A stretch of 64,000 nt of DNA from contig CALKVK010000009.1 of NCBI GenBank assembly GCA_937996235.1, positions 1 through 64,000 on the forward strand, read 5' to 3'. The number at the start of each line of letters is the position of its first letter. The first letter of the stretch is position 1. Positions 52,836 through 62,159 of this stretch are shown here, in pieces. Under the pieces are notes generated by a model. The model saw nothing but the letters and a program-made list of their open reading frames with translations. It did no database searches and was not told the origin of the DNA. The position numbers were made by a program, and so were the translations under genes. The DNA is from an uncultured bacterium. Lineage in GTDB: Bacteria > Planctomycetota > JAJSAM01 > JAJVHW01.

Positions 52836-54782
52836 TCACGCGAGCGCCGAGCTGAGCAGTCGCGTGATGCGCCGCGCGAACGCGGCCGGGTCGGACGGCG
52901 GGCTGCCCTCGGCGACGAGCGCCTGGTCGTACAGCAGGTGCGCCCACTCCGAGACGTCGCTCGCACGCGCGTCGTCGGCCGACAGCGCGTTCAGGCGCTC
53001 GACGACCGGGTGCTTCGGGTTGAGCTCGAGGATGCGCCGCTGCTCCGGCACCTGTGCGTTCTGCGCACGCAGCAGCCGCTCGATGTGCGGCGCGAGCGCG
53101 TCGTCCGAGACGACGAGACAGGCGGGCGAATCCGTCAGTCGCGTCGAGAGGCGCACCTCGGCGACCGCGTCGCCGAGCGCGTCCTTCACGCGCCCGACGA
53201 GTCCGCCGAGCGACTCCTCGCGCTCCTTACGCTCCTCCTTCTCGGCGTCGGTCGTCGGCAGGTCGAGCGCGCCCTTCGCCGCCGACACGAGCTTCTTCCC
53301 GTCGAACTCGCGCAGGCCGTCCACGACCCACTCGTCGATCGGGTCGGTCATGTAGACGACCTCGTACCCGCGGCTGCGCAGCGCCTCGATGTGCGGACTG
53401 CCCTCCGCCGCCGCGCGCGACGGCGCGGCGTGGTAGTAGATGGCCTCCTGCCCCTCCTGCATGCGACCGACGTAGTCGGCGAGCGACGCGAGCCCCGGCC
53501 CCGCGCTGGTCTCGAAGCGCAGCAGCTGCGCGAGCCGCTCGCGGTTCGCGGGGTCGGTGTGGACGCCCTCCTTCAGCGTGCGGCCGTGCGCCTTCCAGAA
53601 GGTCACGTAGCGCGGCTCGCGCGGCGTGTCGTCGTCGTCCGCGCCGTCCTCCGTCTCCGTTCGCGCGGGCGGCTCCGTCTCGGCGGCGAGGTCGTCGAGG
53701 AGCTGGAGTGCGTGGCGCACGACCTGCTTGCGGATCGCCGTCGTGGTGCGGTCGCGCTGCAGGAACTCGCGCGAGACGTTGAGCGGGAGATCGTCCGAGT
53801 CGACGACGCCGCGCACGAAGCGCAGGTAGTCGGGGAGGAGCTCCTCGCAGTCGTCCATCACGAACACGCGCCGCACGAAGAGCCGCACGCCGTGGCGGCG
53901 CGTCACCAGGTCCACCGGCGCCTCGCGCGGCAGGAAGAGCAGGCCCGTCAGCTCCTGCAGACCCTCCACCTTGAAGTGCACGTGGGCGAGCGGCGCGCGC
54001 CAGTCGTGTGTGAGGTGGCGGTAGAAGTCGTGCGCCTGCTCCTCGGTGATCTCGCCCTTCGGACGCGTCCACAGCGCCGACGCCGCGTTCACCTGCTCCC
54101 ACGTGGCGTCGCCGTCCTTCGGCTTGCTGCGCAGGCGGATCGGGTGGCGCACGTAGTCGCTGTACTTGCGGACGAGGTCGCGCAGCGTCCAGTCGCGCAG
54201 GAAGTCGTCGCACTCGGAGTCCGTCCGGATGTGCAGGACGACGTCGGTGCCGCGCGCGTCGCGCTCGGCCGGCGTCACGCTGAAGCGTCCGTCGGCGGCG
54301 CTGCTCCAGCGCCACGCCGTGTCGCTGCCGGCCGCGCGCGACGTCACGTCCACGCGCTCCGCGACGAGGAACGCGGAGTAGAAGCCGACGCCGAACTGCC
54401 CGATCAGCGAGACGTCGCGCTGCGCGTCGCCCGTCAGCTTCTCGGCGAGGGCGCGCGTCCCGGAGTGCGCGATCGTGCCGAGGTTGCGGACGAGTTCGTC
54501 CTTCGTCATGCCGACGCCGTCGTCGGAGATCGTCAGCGTGCGCGCGTCCGGGTCGGCGGCGATCCGGATCTCGAGCGTGCGCTGGTCTCCGAGCAGCTCG
54601 GGCTCGGTCAGCGCGCGGAACGAGAGGTGGTCGAGCGCGTCGCTCGCGTTGCTCACGAGCTCGCGCAGGAACACCTCGCGGTGCGTGTAGAGCGAGTTGA
54701 CGACGAGCGCCAGGATGCGCTCGACCTCGGCCTGGAACTGGTGCTGCTCCGCCCCTGCGGTCGCCTCGGTCTTCTCCGACAC
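52836..54782 (-). CDS. htpG: Molecular chaperone HtpG (Hsp90)
   Basis: The 648-residue chaperone has the GHKL ATPase N-domain: ELVSNASDALDHLSF, ISDDGVGMTKDELVRNLGTIAHSGT and IGQFGVGFYSAFLVAERV. The middle domain includes RRVFVMDDCEELLPDYLRFVRGVVDSDDLPLNVSRE with the catalytic Arg. An acidic insert (ETEDGADDDDTPRE) of about 20 residues sits after the AIRKQVV helix. GGAGGAGG precedes the GTG start. It is a single gene, divergent from the HDAC-like gene across a 120-bp promoter region. Confidence 0.97.
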   Translation of the reverse strand: MSEKTEATAGAEQHQFQAEVERILALVVNSLYTHREVFLRELVSNASDALDHLSFRALTEPELLGDQRTLEIRIAADPDARTLTISDDGVGMTKDELVRNLGTIAHSGTRALAEKLTGDAQRDVSLIGQFGVGFYSAFLVAERVDVTSRAAGSDTAWRWSSAADGRFSVTPAERDARGTDVVLHIRTDSECDDFLRDWTLRDLVRKYSDYVRHPIRLRSKPKDGDATWEQVNAASALWTRPKGEITEEQAHDFYRHLTHDWRAPLAHVHFKVEGLQELTGLLFLPREAPVDLVTRRHGVRLFVRRVFVMDDCEELLPDYLRFVRGVVDSDDLPLNVSREFLQRDRTTTAIRKQVVRHALQLLDDLAAETEPPARTETEDGADDDDTPREPRYVTFWKAHGRTLKEGVHTDPANRERLAQLLRFETSAGPGLASLADYVGRMQEGQEAIYYHAAPSRAAAEGSPHIEALRSRGYEVVYMTDPIDEWVVDGLREFDGKKLVSAAKGALDLPTTDAEKEERKEREESLGGLVGRVKDALGDAVAEVRLSTRLTDSPACLVVSDDALAPHIERLLRAQNAQVPEQRRILELNPKHPVVERLNALSADDARASDVSEWAHLLYDQALVAEGSPPSDPAAFARRITRLLSSALA

Positions 54783-54902
54783 GGGACCTCCTCCTGCGTC
54801 TCTCCTCCGCGGTCGCCGCCGCGGACCCCGGAACGTACGCAGCGGGGCGCGAGGGCGGGAAGCGATTCCGGACCCCGCGCGGCCGCACGCCACAATGGGC
54901 GC

Positions 54903-55826
54903 ATGGGCGCGACCGGACTGCTCTCCCACCCCCGCTTCCTCGACCACGCGACCGGCGCAGGGCACCCCGAGCGCCCGGCCCGGCTGCGCGCGATCCTGAC
55001 GCGGCTCGACGACGCGGGACTCTCCGCGGAACTCGACGTGCGCGAGCCCGCGGTGCTCGACCCGGCGCGGCTGTTGACGGTGCACGACGCGTCCGTCGTC
55101 GCGCGGGCCGAGGCGGCTTCGCGGGCGGGCGGCGGCGTGCTCGACGGCGGCGACACCGTCGTCTCGGAGGCGTCCTACGAGGCCGCGCTGCTCGCGGCCG
55201 GCGCGGCGTGCGAGGCCGTGGACCACGTGCTCGCGGGCACGTGGCGGAACGCGTTCGTCGCGTGCCGGCCGCCCGGGCACCACGCCGAGCGCGACCGCTC
55301 GATGGGGTTCTGTCTGTTCAACAACGTCGCGCTCGCGGCCGAGCACGCGCGCGCGTCGGGCGCCGCGCGCGTCGCCATCGTCGACTTCGACGTGCACCAC
55401 GGCAACGGCACGCAGCACACGTTCGAGGAGCGCGCGGACGTCTTCTACGCGAGCCTCCACCAGTGGCCCTGGTATCCGGGCACCGGTGCCGCGCACGAGC
55501 GCGGACGCGGCGCGGGGCTCGGTGCGACGCTCAACCTGCCGCTGCCGGCGGGCTCCGGCGACGCCGCGTACCTGCGCGCGTTCGAGGACACGCTCCTGCC
55601 CGCGCTGGAGAACTTCGCACCCGACCTGCTGCTCGTCTCCGCCGGCTTCGACGCGCACGAGCGCGACCCGCTCTCCGGCACGCGCGTGACGACCGCCGCG
55701 TACGCCGAGATGACGCGCCTCCTGCGCGGACTCGCCGGCGGTCGCCTCGTGAGCCTGCTCGAGGGCGGCTACGACCTGGCGGCGCTCGCGGACTCGGTCG
55801 AGGCGCACGTCGGCGCGCTCCGCTGA
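54903..55826 (+). CDS. Histone-deacetylase-family deacylase
   Basis: The 307-residue arginase/HDAC-fold hydrolase has RPPGHHAERDRSMGFCLFNNVALAA, which holds the active-site His pair and the glycine-rich loop. VDFDVHHGNGTQHTF carries the zinc-binding Asp and His, and GFDAHERDPLSGTR the third ligand Asp. LLEGGYDL completes the family motifs. Bacterial members deacetylate polyamines, acetoin-like amides or proteins. The substrate is not predictable. Confidence 0.92.
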   Translation: MGATGLLSHPRFLDHATGAGHPERPARLRAILTRLDDAGLSAELDVREPAVLDPARLLTVHDASVVARAEAASRAGGGVLDGGDTVVSEASYEAALLAAGAACEAVDHVLAGTWRNAFVACRPPGHHAERDRSMGFCLFNNVALAAEHARASGAARVAIVDFDVHHGNGTQHTFEERADVFYASLHQWPWYPGTGAAHERGRGAGLGATLNLPLPAGSGDAAYLRAFEDTLLPALENFAPDLLLVSAGFDAHERDPLSGTRVTTAAYAEMTRLLRGLAGGRLVSLLEGGYDLAALADSVEAHVGALR

Positions 55827-55910
55827 CGCGGCCCACGGCAGCGACCCTCAAGCCGCGCGACGGAGGCGTCGATAGGGCCGAGGCGACACCGCCTGCGCGG
55901 GGCGCCCCCG

Positions 55911-57026
55911 ATGCGCGCCGAGACCCCCGCCCGCGAGCCCGCACCGGCCGTCGAGGCCGTCGAGCGGGTGCTCCGCGCCGCGGCGGCGCGCGGGGCGAGC
56001 GACGTGCACCTCGACCCGTGCCCGGACGGCGTGCGCGTCCGGTTCCGCGTGGACGGCGTGCTCGAGACGTCGGAGACGCTGCCCGCGGCGCTCCGTGACG
56101 CGCTCGTCGGGCGGCTGAAGGCGCTCTCGGCCCTGCTCGCGTACCGCACCGACCTGCCGCAGGAGGGACGGATCCCCGCCGCGCGCTCCCCGATCGGCGC
56201 GGAGGTGCGCGTCGCCACGTTCCCGGCGCTCCACGGCGAGCGCGTCGCGCTGCGGCTCTCGGCCGGTGCCTCGGGCGCGCCCACCCTCGACGCCCTCGGA
56301 CTGCCCGACGTCGTGCGCGAGTCGCTCACGGCCGCGCTCGCGCAGCGCGACGGCGCGGTGCTCGTCACGGGGCCGGCAGGCAGCGGCAAGACGACGACGC
56401 TCTACGCCTGCATGCGCCACGTCGCCGAGGGCGACGAGGGCCGCAGCGTCGTGAGCATCGAGGACCCCGTCGAGCGCGCGGTGCCCGGCATCGTCCAGAC
56501 CGAGGTCGATGCTGCCGCCGGGCTCGACTTCGCACGCGCGCTGCGCTCGCTGCTGCGGCAGGACCCGGACGTGCTCCTCGTCGGCGAGATCCGCGACCGC
56601 GAGACGGCGGCGATCGCGCTCGAGGCGGGACTGACCGGTCACCTCGTGGCGTCGTCGGTGCACGCCGGGACGGCTCCGGCGGTCTTCGCGCGGCTCCTCG
56701 AGATGGAGGTCGAGCCGTTCGTGCTGACGACGGCCGTCCGCGGCGTGCTCGCGCAGCGCCTGCTCCGCCGCACGTGCGGCGCATGCGGCGGCGCGGGTTG
56801 CGACGCGTGCGGCGCGACCGGCTACCGCGGGCGCGTCGTGGCCGCGCAGTGGACGCCGGTCGGCGTCCGCCTGCGCGACGCGATCCTCGCGCGCGGCGAC
56901 GGGACGCGTCTCGCGACGGCGGCCGAGGAGGACGGCGGCGCGTCGCTGCTCGCCGGTGCGCGCGAGCTGGTGCGCGCGGGCCACACGACCCAGTCGGAGG
57001 TGTTGCGTGTCCTCGGCCGCATCTGA
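55911..57026 (+). CDS. Short GspE/PilB-type secretion ATPase
   Basis: The 371-residue ATPase lacks the long N1 domain of GspE/PilB (usually over 500 residues in total). RGASDVHLDPCPDGVRVRFRVDG is the N2-type domain. VLVTGPAGSGKTTTLYACM is Walker A, DPVERAVPGIVQTEV the Asp-box region, DPDVLLVGEIRDRETAAIALEAGLTGHLV Walker B with the His box. The zinc-binding loop is CGACGGAGCDACGATGYRGR. It powers assembly of a pseudopilus- or pilus-like fibre. The following GspF gene overlaps its end by 20 bases. Confidence 0.92.
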   Translation: MRAETPAREPAPAVEAVERVLRAAAARGASDVHLDPCPDGVRVRFRVDGVLETSETLPAALRDALVGRLKALSALLAYRTDLPQEGRIPAARSPIGAEVRVATFPALHGERVALRLSAGASGAPTLDALGLPDVVRESLTAALAQRDGAVLVTGPAGSGKTTTLYACMRHVAEGDEGRSVVSIEDPVERAVPGIVQTEVDAAAGLDFARALRSLLRQDPDVLLVGEIRDRETAAIALEAGLTGHLVASSVHAGTAPAVFARLLEMEVEPFVLTTAVRGVLAQRLLRRTCGACGGAGCDACGATGYRGRVVAAQWTPVGVRLRDAILARGDGTRLATAAEEDGGASLLAGARELVRAGHTTQSEVLRVLGRI

Positions 57027-58104
57027 CATCGCAACCGCCCGCGCGGCCGCGTCGTCCGCGACGCGCGTGGACGATCCCGTCGCGCGCGTGCACGCCACGC
57101 TCGCGCAGCTCTGCCGCGCCGAAGTGCCGCTGCCGCAGGCGCTCGCATCGCTCCAGGACGAGCTCGGGCGCGGACGTCTCCGCGACGCGCTCGCGGCCAT
57201 CGCCGCCGACGTCGAGGCCGGCACGCCCTTCCCGCTCGCGTACGCCGCGCACGCCAAGGCGTTCCCGGCGCCGTACGCCGCGCTCGTGGCCGCAGGCGTC
57301 GCCGGAGGCGACCTGCCCGGCGCGCTCGACGAGATCGCGCTCCACGCGGCACGGCGCGCGCGCGTCGTCGAGGCGACGCGGCGGACGCTCATGCGTCCGG
57401 CGGCGACCGGCGTCGTCGTGCTGCTCGTCGGCACCGGGATCGCCGTGTTCGCCGGACCGCGGCTCTCCGCACTCGCTGCGTCCGGCTGCGCGTCCGGCGT
57501 GTTCGGAGGAAGCGCGAACGGGCTCCGCGAGGACGTGGCGTGGGCGGCGCTCGGCGTGCTGACCGCGCTCCTGGTCGTCACCGCAGCGCTGGTGCTCCGA
57601 CGGCGGCCGCTCGACGGCGCCGCCGCGGCGCCGCGCTGGGCGCTGCGCCTGCCGGTCGTCGGGCGCATCCGCTCCTACGGCGCGCTCGCCACCCACTTCG
57701 CGACCCTCGCGGCGCTCGTGCGCCGTGAGGTGCCGCTGCCCGAGGCCCTCGATCTGGCCGTGGCGACGCAGGCGGGCGGGCCGCTCGCGGCCGAGGCCTC
57801 CGCGATGGCGTCCGCGGCGCACGGGGGTGCGAGCGTCTCCGACGCCGTCCGCGCGGGCCGCTGCGTGCCGCCGTCGCTGCTCTCCCTGCTCGACGCGGCG
57901 GCGACGACCGGCCGGCCCGCGGAAGGGCTCGACGACCTCGCAGAGCTGTACGCCGCGCGCTACGAGCGCTCTCTCCGCGCGACGACCGCGGTGCTCGGAC
58001 CGGCGGCCGAGCTGCTCGTCGGCGGCGTGGTCCTGCTGATCGCGTGGGTCTACGTGCTGCCGCTGCTCCAGACACCGCTGAGCGCGCTGGCGAGTCGCGG
58101 ATGA
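57007..58104 (+). CDS. GspF/PilC-like platform protein
   Basis: The 365-residue protein begins at a GTG inside the end of the ATPase gene. The first GspF domain (about 35-140) includes TLAQLCRAEVPLPQALASLQDEL and AALVAAGVAGGDLPGALDEIA. A membrane pair lies at about 140-200, the second domain includes FATLAALVRREVPLPEALDLAVA and LLDAAATTGRPAEGLDDLAELY, and a C-terminal helix ends VYVLPLLQTPLSAL. It is the inner-membrane partner of the preceding ATPase. The start could also be the GTG at about 57068. Confidence 0.88.
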   Translation: MSSAASDIATARAAASSATRVDDPVARVHATLAQLCRAEVPLPQALASLQDELGRGRLRDALAAIAADVEAGTPFPLAYAAHAKAFPAPYAALVAAGVAGGDLPGALDEIALHAARRARVVEATRRTLMRPAATGVVVLLVGTGIAVFAGPRLSALAASGCASGVFGGSANGLREDVAWAALGVLTALLVVTAALVLRRRPLDGAAAAPRWALRLPVVGRIRSYGALATHFATLAALVRREVPLPEALDLAVATQAGGPLAAEASAMASAAHGGASVSDAVRAGRCVPPSLLSLLDAAATTGRPAEGLDDLAELYAARYERSLRATTAVLGPAAELLVGGVVLLIAWVYVLPLLQTPLSALASRG

Positions 58105-59159
58105 GCGAACGCGTCGTCTCCCTGATCGTGGCGGCACCCGCGATCGCGCTGGGAGTGACCGTCGCCGTGCGGCTCGCGGCCGCGCGGCGCGCCGAGTGCG
58201 AGTCTGCCGTGCTGGAGACGCTCGCGCTCGCCGCGCGGCGCGGTGCGCCCATCGACGCGTCGCTCCTCTGGACGATCTCCCATGATCTCCGCGGACGCTT
58301 CCGGCGGCGCGTCCTCGCCGCCGCGCGCGAGCTCGACGCCGGGACGCCGCTCGCCGAGGCGCTCGGTCACGCGTTCCGGCTCGCGCCGTCCGCCGTTGCG
58401 GGTCTCGCCGCGGCCCCGGACGGAGCGCAGCTCGCCGCGGCGTTGGCCCGTCTCGCGGAGCGCCGCCGCGACGACGACGGCTTCGTGCGGGGCGCGGCGG
58501 CGCGTCTCGTCTACCCGCTGTTCGTGCTGGGTGGACTCGCGCTCGTGACGCCCAGGATGCGCGACGTCGTCAGTTGCTCGGAGCTGCCGCTGCCCCTGTG
58601 GACCGTGGACGACGCATCCGCCCTCGTGAAGCACTGCGCACTCGTGCTGTCCGCCGCCCTCGTCGCGTGCGCGCTCGCCGCCCTGCCGACGCCGCGTGCC
58701 GTGCTCGTGCGTGCCGCGGCGCGGTGGCTGCCTCCGAGCGCGCGCGATGCGGCCGGCTGGCTCGACGCGCTCGCGGCGTACGTGCGCGCCGGTGCACCTG
58801 CGGACGTGGCGCTGCGGCGCGCATCGGCGGCCGCCGGGAGCTGTGCGCTCGCGCGTGCGAGCCGCGCCGTCGCGCAGCGCGCGAGCGCGGGCGCTTCGCT
58901 CGCGACGCTGTGGGGCGACCTCCCTCTGCCCCGTCGCGTGCAACGACGCGCTCCGCTCCTCGTGGGCTCCCCCGAACGCGTCGCGGCCGCACTCGCGGGC
59001 GCCGCGCAGGACTGTCGCGACGCGGACGCCCGCGCGCGCGAGCGCGCCCTCGCGCTGCTCGGTCCCGGCACGGTGTTCGTCGCCGCCGCCGCCGTGGGCG
59101 GCCTGCTGCTCGCCGTGCTCCTGTTCACGCAGTCCGTTGCGCTGGGAGTCCACCCGTGA
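58101..59159 (+). CDS. Second, divergent GspF-like membrane protein
   Basis: The 352-residue protein starts with a membrane helix (VVSLIVAAPAIALGVTVAVRLA) instead of a cytoplasmic domain. It then shows GspF-like helical halves (VLETLALAARRGAPIDASLLWTISHDL and LDALAAYVRAGAPADVALRRASAAAG). Two central helices flank about 165-215, and a C-terminal helix (VFVAAAAVGGLLLAVLLFTQSV) closes it. It is weakly conserved relative to true GspF. Tandem GspF-like proteins after an ATPase recall TadB/TadC order. ATGA and GTGA overlaps join it to its neighbours. Confidence 0.75.
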   Translation: MSERVVSLIVAAPAIALGVTVAVRLAAARRAECESAVLETLALAARRGAPIDASLLWTISHDLRGRFRRRVLAAARELDAGTPLAEALGHAFRLAPSAVAGLAAAPDGAQLAAALARLAERRRDDDGFVRGAAARLVYPLFVLGGLALVTPRMRDVVSCSELPLPLWTVDDASALVKHCALVLSAALVACALAALPTPRAVLVRAAARWLPPSARDAAGWLDALAAYVRAGAPADVALRRASAAAGSCALARASRAVAQRASAGASLATLWGDLPLPRRVQRRAPLLVGSPERVAAALAGAAQDCRDADARARERALALLGPGTVFVAAAAVGGLLLAVLLFTQSVALGVHP

Positions 59160-59551
59160 GGGCGGCGCGCCACGCGCGCGGCTTCAGCGTGCTCGAGGCC
59201 GCGATCGCGCTCGTCGTGGTCGGGCTCGTCGCGACGTCGATCGTCACCGCGGGGCCCGCCGAGGCCCGACTTGCGGATGCGGCGCGCGACGAGGCGGCCG
59301 CGTGGCGCACCGCGCAGGCGCTGCTCGAGGTCGCCCGCGTCGCACCGCCCTCGCCCGGGGACGACGGGCCCGCCGTGCTCCCGGATGGCGTCGCGGCGGC
59401 TCCACGCGGGGCGACGCTGACGCGCCGCGTGGAACGTGTCGAAGCGGGCCTGCTCCGCGTCGAGGCGTGCGTGCGCTTCGGCTCCGACGCGACCGGGGCC
59501 GCGCGCGAGGTCCGGCTCGCAACGTACATCGCCGTGGAGGACGCGCCGTGA
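59156..59551 (+). CDS. Type IV pilin-like pseudopilin
   Basis: The 131-residue protein has a short basic leader then G|FSVLEAAIALVVVGLVATSIV, a class III signal with Glu5 of the mature form. The globular part is small, with EVARVAPPSPGDD and VEACVRFGSDATG. The position after the GspF genes and before another pseudopilin fits a minor GspI-type role. GTG start overlaps the previous stop. Confidence 0.85.
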   Translation: MRAARHARGFSVLEAAIALVVVGLVATSIVTAGPAEARLADAARDEAAAWRTAQALLEVARVAPPSPGDDGPAVLPDGVAAAPRGATLTRRVERVEAGLLRVEACVRFGSDATGAAREVRLATYIAVEDAP

Positions 59552-59976
59552 GTGCGCGCCGCGGGGTGACGCTCTTCGAGCTGCTCGTGTCGCTCGCGCT
59601 CACGAGCGTCGTCGCCGCGTGCGTGCTCACGCTGTTCGTCTCGATGCACGCGCGAGAGGCCAGCGCCGGCGCTCGCGCGGAGCAGCTCCGTCACGCGCGC
59701 GCCGCGTCGGACGCGCTCGCCGCGGCCGTGCGCTCCGCGCACGAGATCCGCGTCGACGACGGCGCGCTCGTCGCGGACGGCGTCGTGTGGCGCGTGCGGG
59801 ACGGCGCGCTCGAACGCGGCGGCGTCGCGGTCGTGCGCGGCATGGCGAGCGCCGAAGTCGCGACGTGCACGGACGGCACGTTTCGCATCGCCGTCACGCC
59901 GTCTGCGCCCGCGGCCGACGCCTCCGCCGCCACGCTGACCGCGTTCGCCGCACCGCGCGCGGGAGGCGTGCGATGA
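59548..59976 (+). CDS. Type IV pilin-like pseudopilin (GspJ-like)
   Basis: The 142-residue protein begins SARRG|VTLFELLVSLALTSVVAACVL, a clear prepilin cleavage site with Glu5. The globular domain HARAASDALAAAVRSAHEIRVDDGALVADGVVWRVRDGALERGG matches the beta-strand arrangement of GspJ/PilW-type minor pseudopilins. It overlaps neighbours by four bases on both sides. Confidence 0.85.
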   Translation: MSARRGVTLFELLVSLALTSVVAACVLTLFVSMHAREASAGARAEQLRHARAASDALAAAVRSAHEIRVDDGALVADGVVWRVRDGALERGGVAVVRGMASAEVATCTDGTFRIAVTPSAPAADASAATLTAFAAPRAGGVR

Positions 59977-60371
59977 GGCCCGCCGCAGCGCGCCGACGCG
60001 GTGCCGCACTCATCCAGGCGCTGCTGCTCCTCGTCGTCGCGACCGCCGTCGCCGCGGGCGCTGCGGCGCGCGTGCAGCGCACCGTGGACGCGACGGTGCT
60101 CGACCGCGCGGAGGTCACGGCCGCCGCGGCGGCGTCGGGCGGTGTGGAGCTCGCGCGCGCGGCGCTGGCGCGCGATGCGGCGTGGACCGGCGGCACGCGC
60201 ACGCTCGGCGGCTCGGAGATCGAGGTCCGCGTGAGCGCAGGTGCGTCGGACGCGGAGCGGCACGTGGTCGTCGTCGCACGCGCGGTGCGCGCGACGCAGC
60301 GCGTCGAGGCCGAGCTCCGCCTCGATGCGGCAGGTCTGCCGCGCGTGGTGGCCTGGCGCGAGGAAGACTGA
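59973..60371 (+). CDS. Short GspK/PilX-like pseudopilin
   Basis: The 132-residue protein starts RRRG|AALIQALLLLVVATAVAAGA. It resembles the GspK/PilX N-terminus, where Glu5 is often absent; here that position is Gln. The rest (ATVLDRAEVTAAAAASGGVELARAALARD and EIEVRVSAGASDAERHV) follows the GspK beginning but stops before the usual large domain, so the protein is much shorter than GspK. It closes the secretion-like operon and is convergent with a LysR gene one base away. Confidence 0.75.
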   Translation: MRPAAARRRGAALIQALLLLVVATAVAAGAAARVQRTVDATVLDRAEVTAAAAASGGVELARAALARDAAWTGGTRTLGGSEIEVRVSAGASDAERHVVVVARAVRATQRVEAELRLDAAGLPRVVAWREED

Positions 60372-60372
60372 G

Positions 60373-61269
60373 TCAGGAGTTCCGCGTCGCTGCCGGGCCC
60401 GGGACGAACCGCGGTGCGGCGCGGCGCAGGGCATCCGCGAACGCGCGGACCTCGGGACGTGCGAGGACGCTCCGGCGCGCGGCCAGCGCGACCGGCCGCG
60501 CGAGCCCGGGCGCCGGCAACTCGACCGGACGCCGCACGCCGAGCGCGTCGGCGATGCCCGCGGGGACCAGCGCCGGTCCGAACCCGGCGCGCGCCAACGC
60601 CACGGCCGCCGCGAACGACTCGACGACCTCGTCGACGACGATCTCCACACCCGCCGCGCGGCGCAGGTGCGCGAGGCGCCGCGCGACGCTGCGCCATGTG
60701 GCCGACGAGCGCTCGATCGACCGCACGCGCAGTGTGCTGCCGCGTACGACCGTGAGCCGGGCACGCGCAGACGGGACGACGACGAGTCGCTCCTCTCCGA
60801 GCGGCTCGAACACGAGGTCCGGCGCCGCATCGCTCTCGCCCGCGACGAGCGCGAGGTCGTAGTCGGCCGCGCGCACGTGGTCCAGCACGACCGGGCTGCG
60901 GTGCGCGTGGGGCGTCGGCGTGACGCCGCCCGCCGCGGCGCACGCGTGCGCGAGGAGCGGCGCACCCCAGCTTGCGAGGACCGACTCGGAGACGCCGACA
61001 CGGAGCGCGCGAGCGGAAGGTGCCGCCTCGGCGTCGCACGCCGCCCGCAGGTCGGCGAGCGGCGCGCGGACCGCGGCGAGGAACCGCTCCCCCGCCTCGG
61101 TCAGGCGCACGCGCCGCCCGTCGCGCTCGACGAGCCGGCGCCCCAGCTCCGACTCGAGCGCCGCCACACGCTTGCTGACGGCCGACTGCGTGATGCGCAG
61201 CGCGGTCGCCGCGCGCCCGGTGGTGCCGTGGCGGGCGAGGGCGGCGAGGGCCTCGATGCGGTCGATCAT
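60373..61269 (-). CDS. LysR-family transcriptional regulator
   Basis: The 298-residue regulator has an N-terminal winged helix (MIDRIEALAALARHGTTGRAATALRITQSAVSKRVAALESELGRRLVERDGRRVRLTEAGE contains the helix-turn-helix around residues 16-40). A type 2 periplasmic-binding-like effector domain follows from about residue 88. It probably controls the divergent TauE/SafE transporter and PurM-like genes from the 77-bp shared region, where repeated GATCGAGTCG motifs occur. The effector is unknown. Confidence 0.92.
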   Translation of the reverse strand: MIDRIEALAALARHGTTGRAATALRITQSAVSKRVAALESELGRRLVERDGRRVRLTEAGERFLAAVRAPLADLRAACDAEAAPSARALRVGVSESVLASWGAPLLAHACAAAGGVTPTPHAHRSPVVLDHVRAADYDLALVAGESDAAPDLVFEPLGEERLVVVPSARARLTVVRGSTLRVRSIERSSATWRSVARRLAHLRRAAGVEIVVDEVVESFAAAVALARAGFGPALVPAGIADALGVRRPVELPAPGLARPVALAARRSVLARPEVRAFADALRRAAPRFVPGPAATRNS

Positions 61270-61301
61270 GATCGAGTCGGAATTCTACTTGGATCGAGTC
61301 G
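61263..61301 (+). promoter_or_regulatory. Candidate LysR operator
   Basis: GATCGAGTCG occurs twice (61270-61279 and 61292-61301), 22 bp apart, so on the same face of the DNA. The first copy touches a perfect 12-bp palindrome CGATCATGATCG (61263-61274) that includes the LysR start codon. LysR proteins usually bind such sites in the divergent gap, and autoregulation would fit. The second copy lies 45 bases before the TauE start. Confidence 0.5.
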
Positions 61302-61346
61302 TATCAGTCTCTTCGTTCCGATCTCCGCGGCGCCGACGATGCCGCC

Positions 61347-62159
61347 ATGGACACGCTTCCGGCGCTGACCGCGGCGGTCTTCCTGACGAGCGTGCTGTCC
61401 GGCGTCTTCGGGATGGCGGGCGGCATGGTGCTCATGCTGCTCCTCTCCGTCGTGCTCCCCGTGCGCGAGGCCATGCTCGTGCACGGCCTCGCGCAGGCCG
61501 TCGCGAACGGCGCGCGGTTCGTGCTCCTGCGGCGCCACGTCGCCTGGGCGGTGGTCGGGCGGTACCTCGCCGCCGCGGCGCTGGTCCTCGGCGTCGTCTC
61601 GACCGTGCGGCTCGTGCCGGACCGCGCCACGGTGCAACTCGTCCTCGGCGGCTCGGCGCTGCTCGGCGTGTGCGTGCCGGCGCGCAGCGCGCCGTCGGTG
61701 CGGTCGCGGCACGGGGCCGCGCTCTGCGGCGCGGTCGTGACGCTCGCGCAGCTCACCGCCGGCGTCTCCGGACCGCTGCTCGACGTGTTCTTCGTGCGCT
61801 CGGACCTCGACCGCCGCGCGATCGTCGGCACGAAGGCGTTCACGCAGACGTGCGGGCACCTGCTCAAGCTCGCGTACTTCGGCGTCGTCGTCGGAGTCCC
61901 AGGCGCCGCTCTGCCCGGCGCGCCCAGCGCGTTCGCGATCGCCGCCGCCGCAGTCGCGGGCACGAGCCTCGGACGCCGCCTGCTCGAGCGACTCGACGAC
62001 CGCTCGTTCCGCCGCATCTCGCTCGGCCTGGTCGTCGTGCTCGCGCTGGTGTCGTGCGGCCGCGGAGTGGCCGAGCTGCGCGCGTCGACGGACGGCGGAG
62101 CCGGCGCGCGGGCCGAGGTGGACGAGCGGCGCGGGATCGACTACGACGGCACGCGATGA
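61347..62159 (+). CDS. TauE/SafE-family anion exporter/permease
   Basis: The 270-residue polytopic protein has the family's opening LTAAVFLTSVLSGVFGMAGGMVLMLLL and its internal repeat at TLAQLTAGVSGPLLDVFFVRSDLDRRAIVGTKAFTQTCGH. Eight or so membrane helices are predicted by eye. Relatives move sulfite, sulfonates or organosulfur acids, but the substrate cannot be read from sequence. It is divergent from a LysR gene and overlaps the PurM-like gene by ATGA. Confidence 0.88.
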   Translation: MDTLPALTAAVFLTSVLSGVFGMAGGMVLMLLLSVVLPVREAMLVHGLAQAVANGARFVLLRRHVAWAVVGRYLAAAALVLGVVSTVRLVPDRATVQLVLGGSALLGVCVPARSAPSVRSRHGAALCGAVVTLAQLTAGVSGPLLDVFFVRSDLDRRAIVGTKAFTQTCGHLLKLAYFGVVVGVPGAALPGAPSAFAIAAAAVAGTSLGRRLLERLDDRSFRRISLGLVVVLALVSCGRGVAELRASTDGGAGARAEVDERRGIDYDGTR

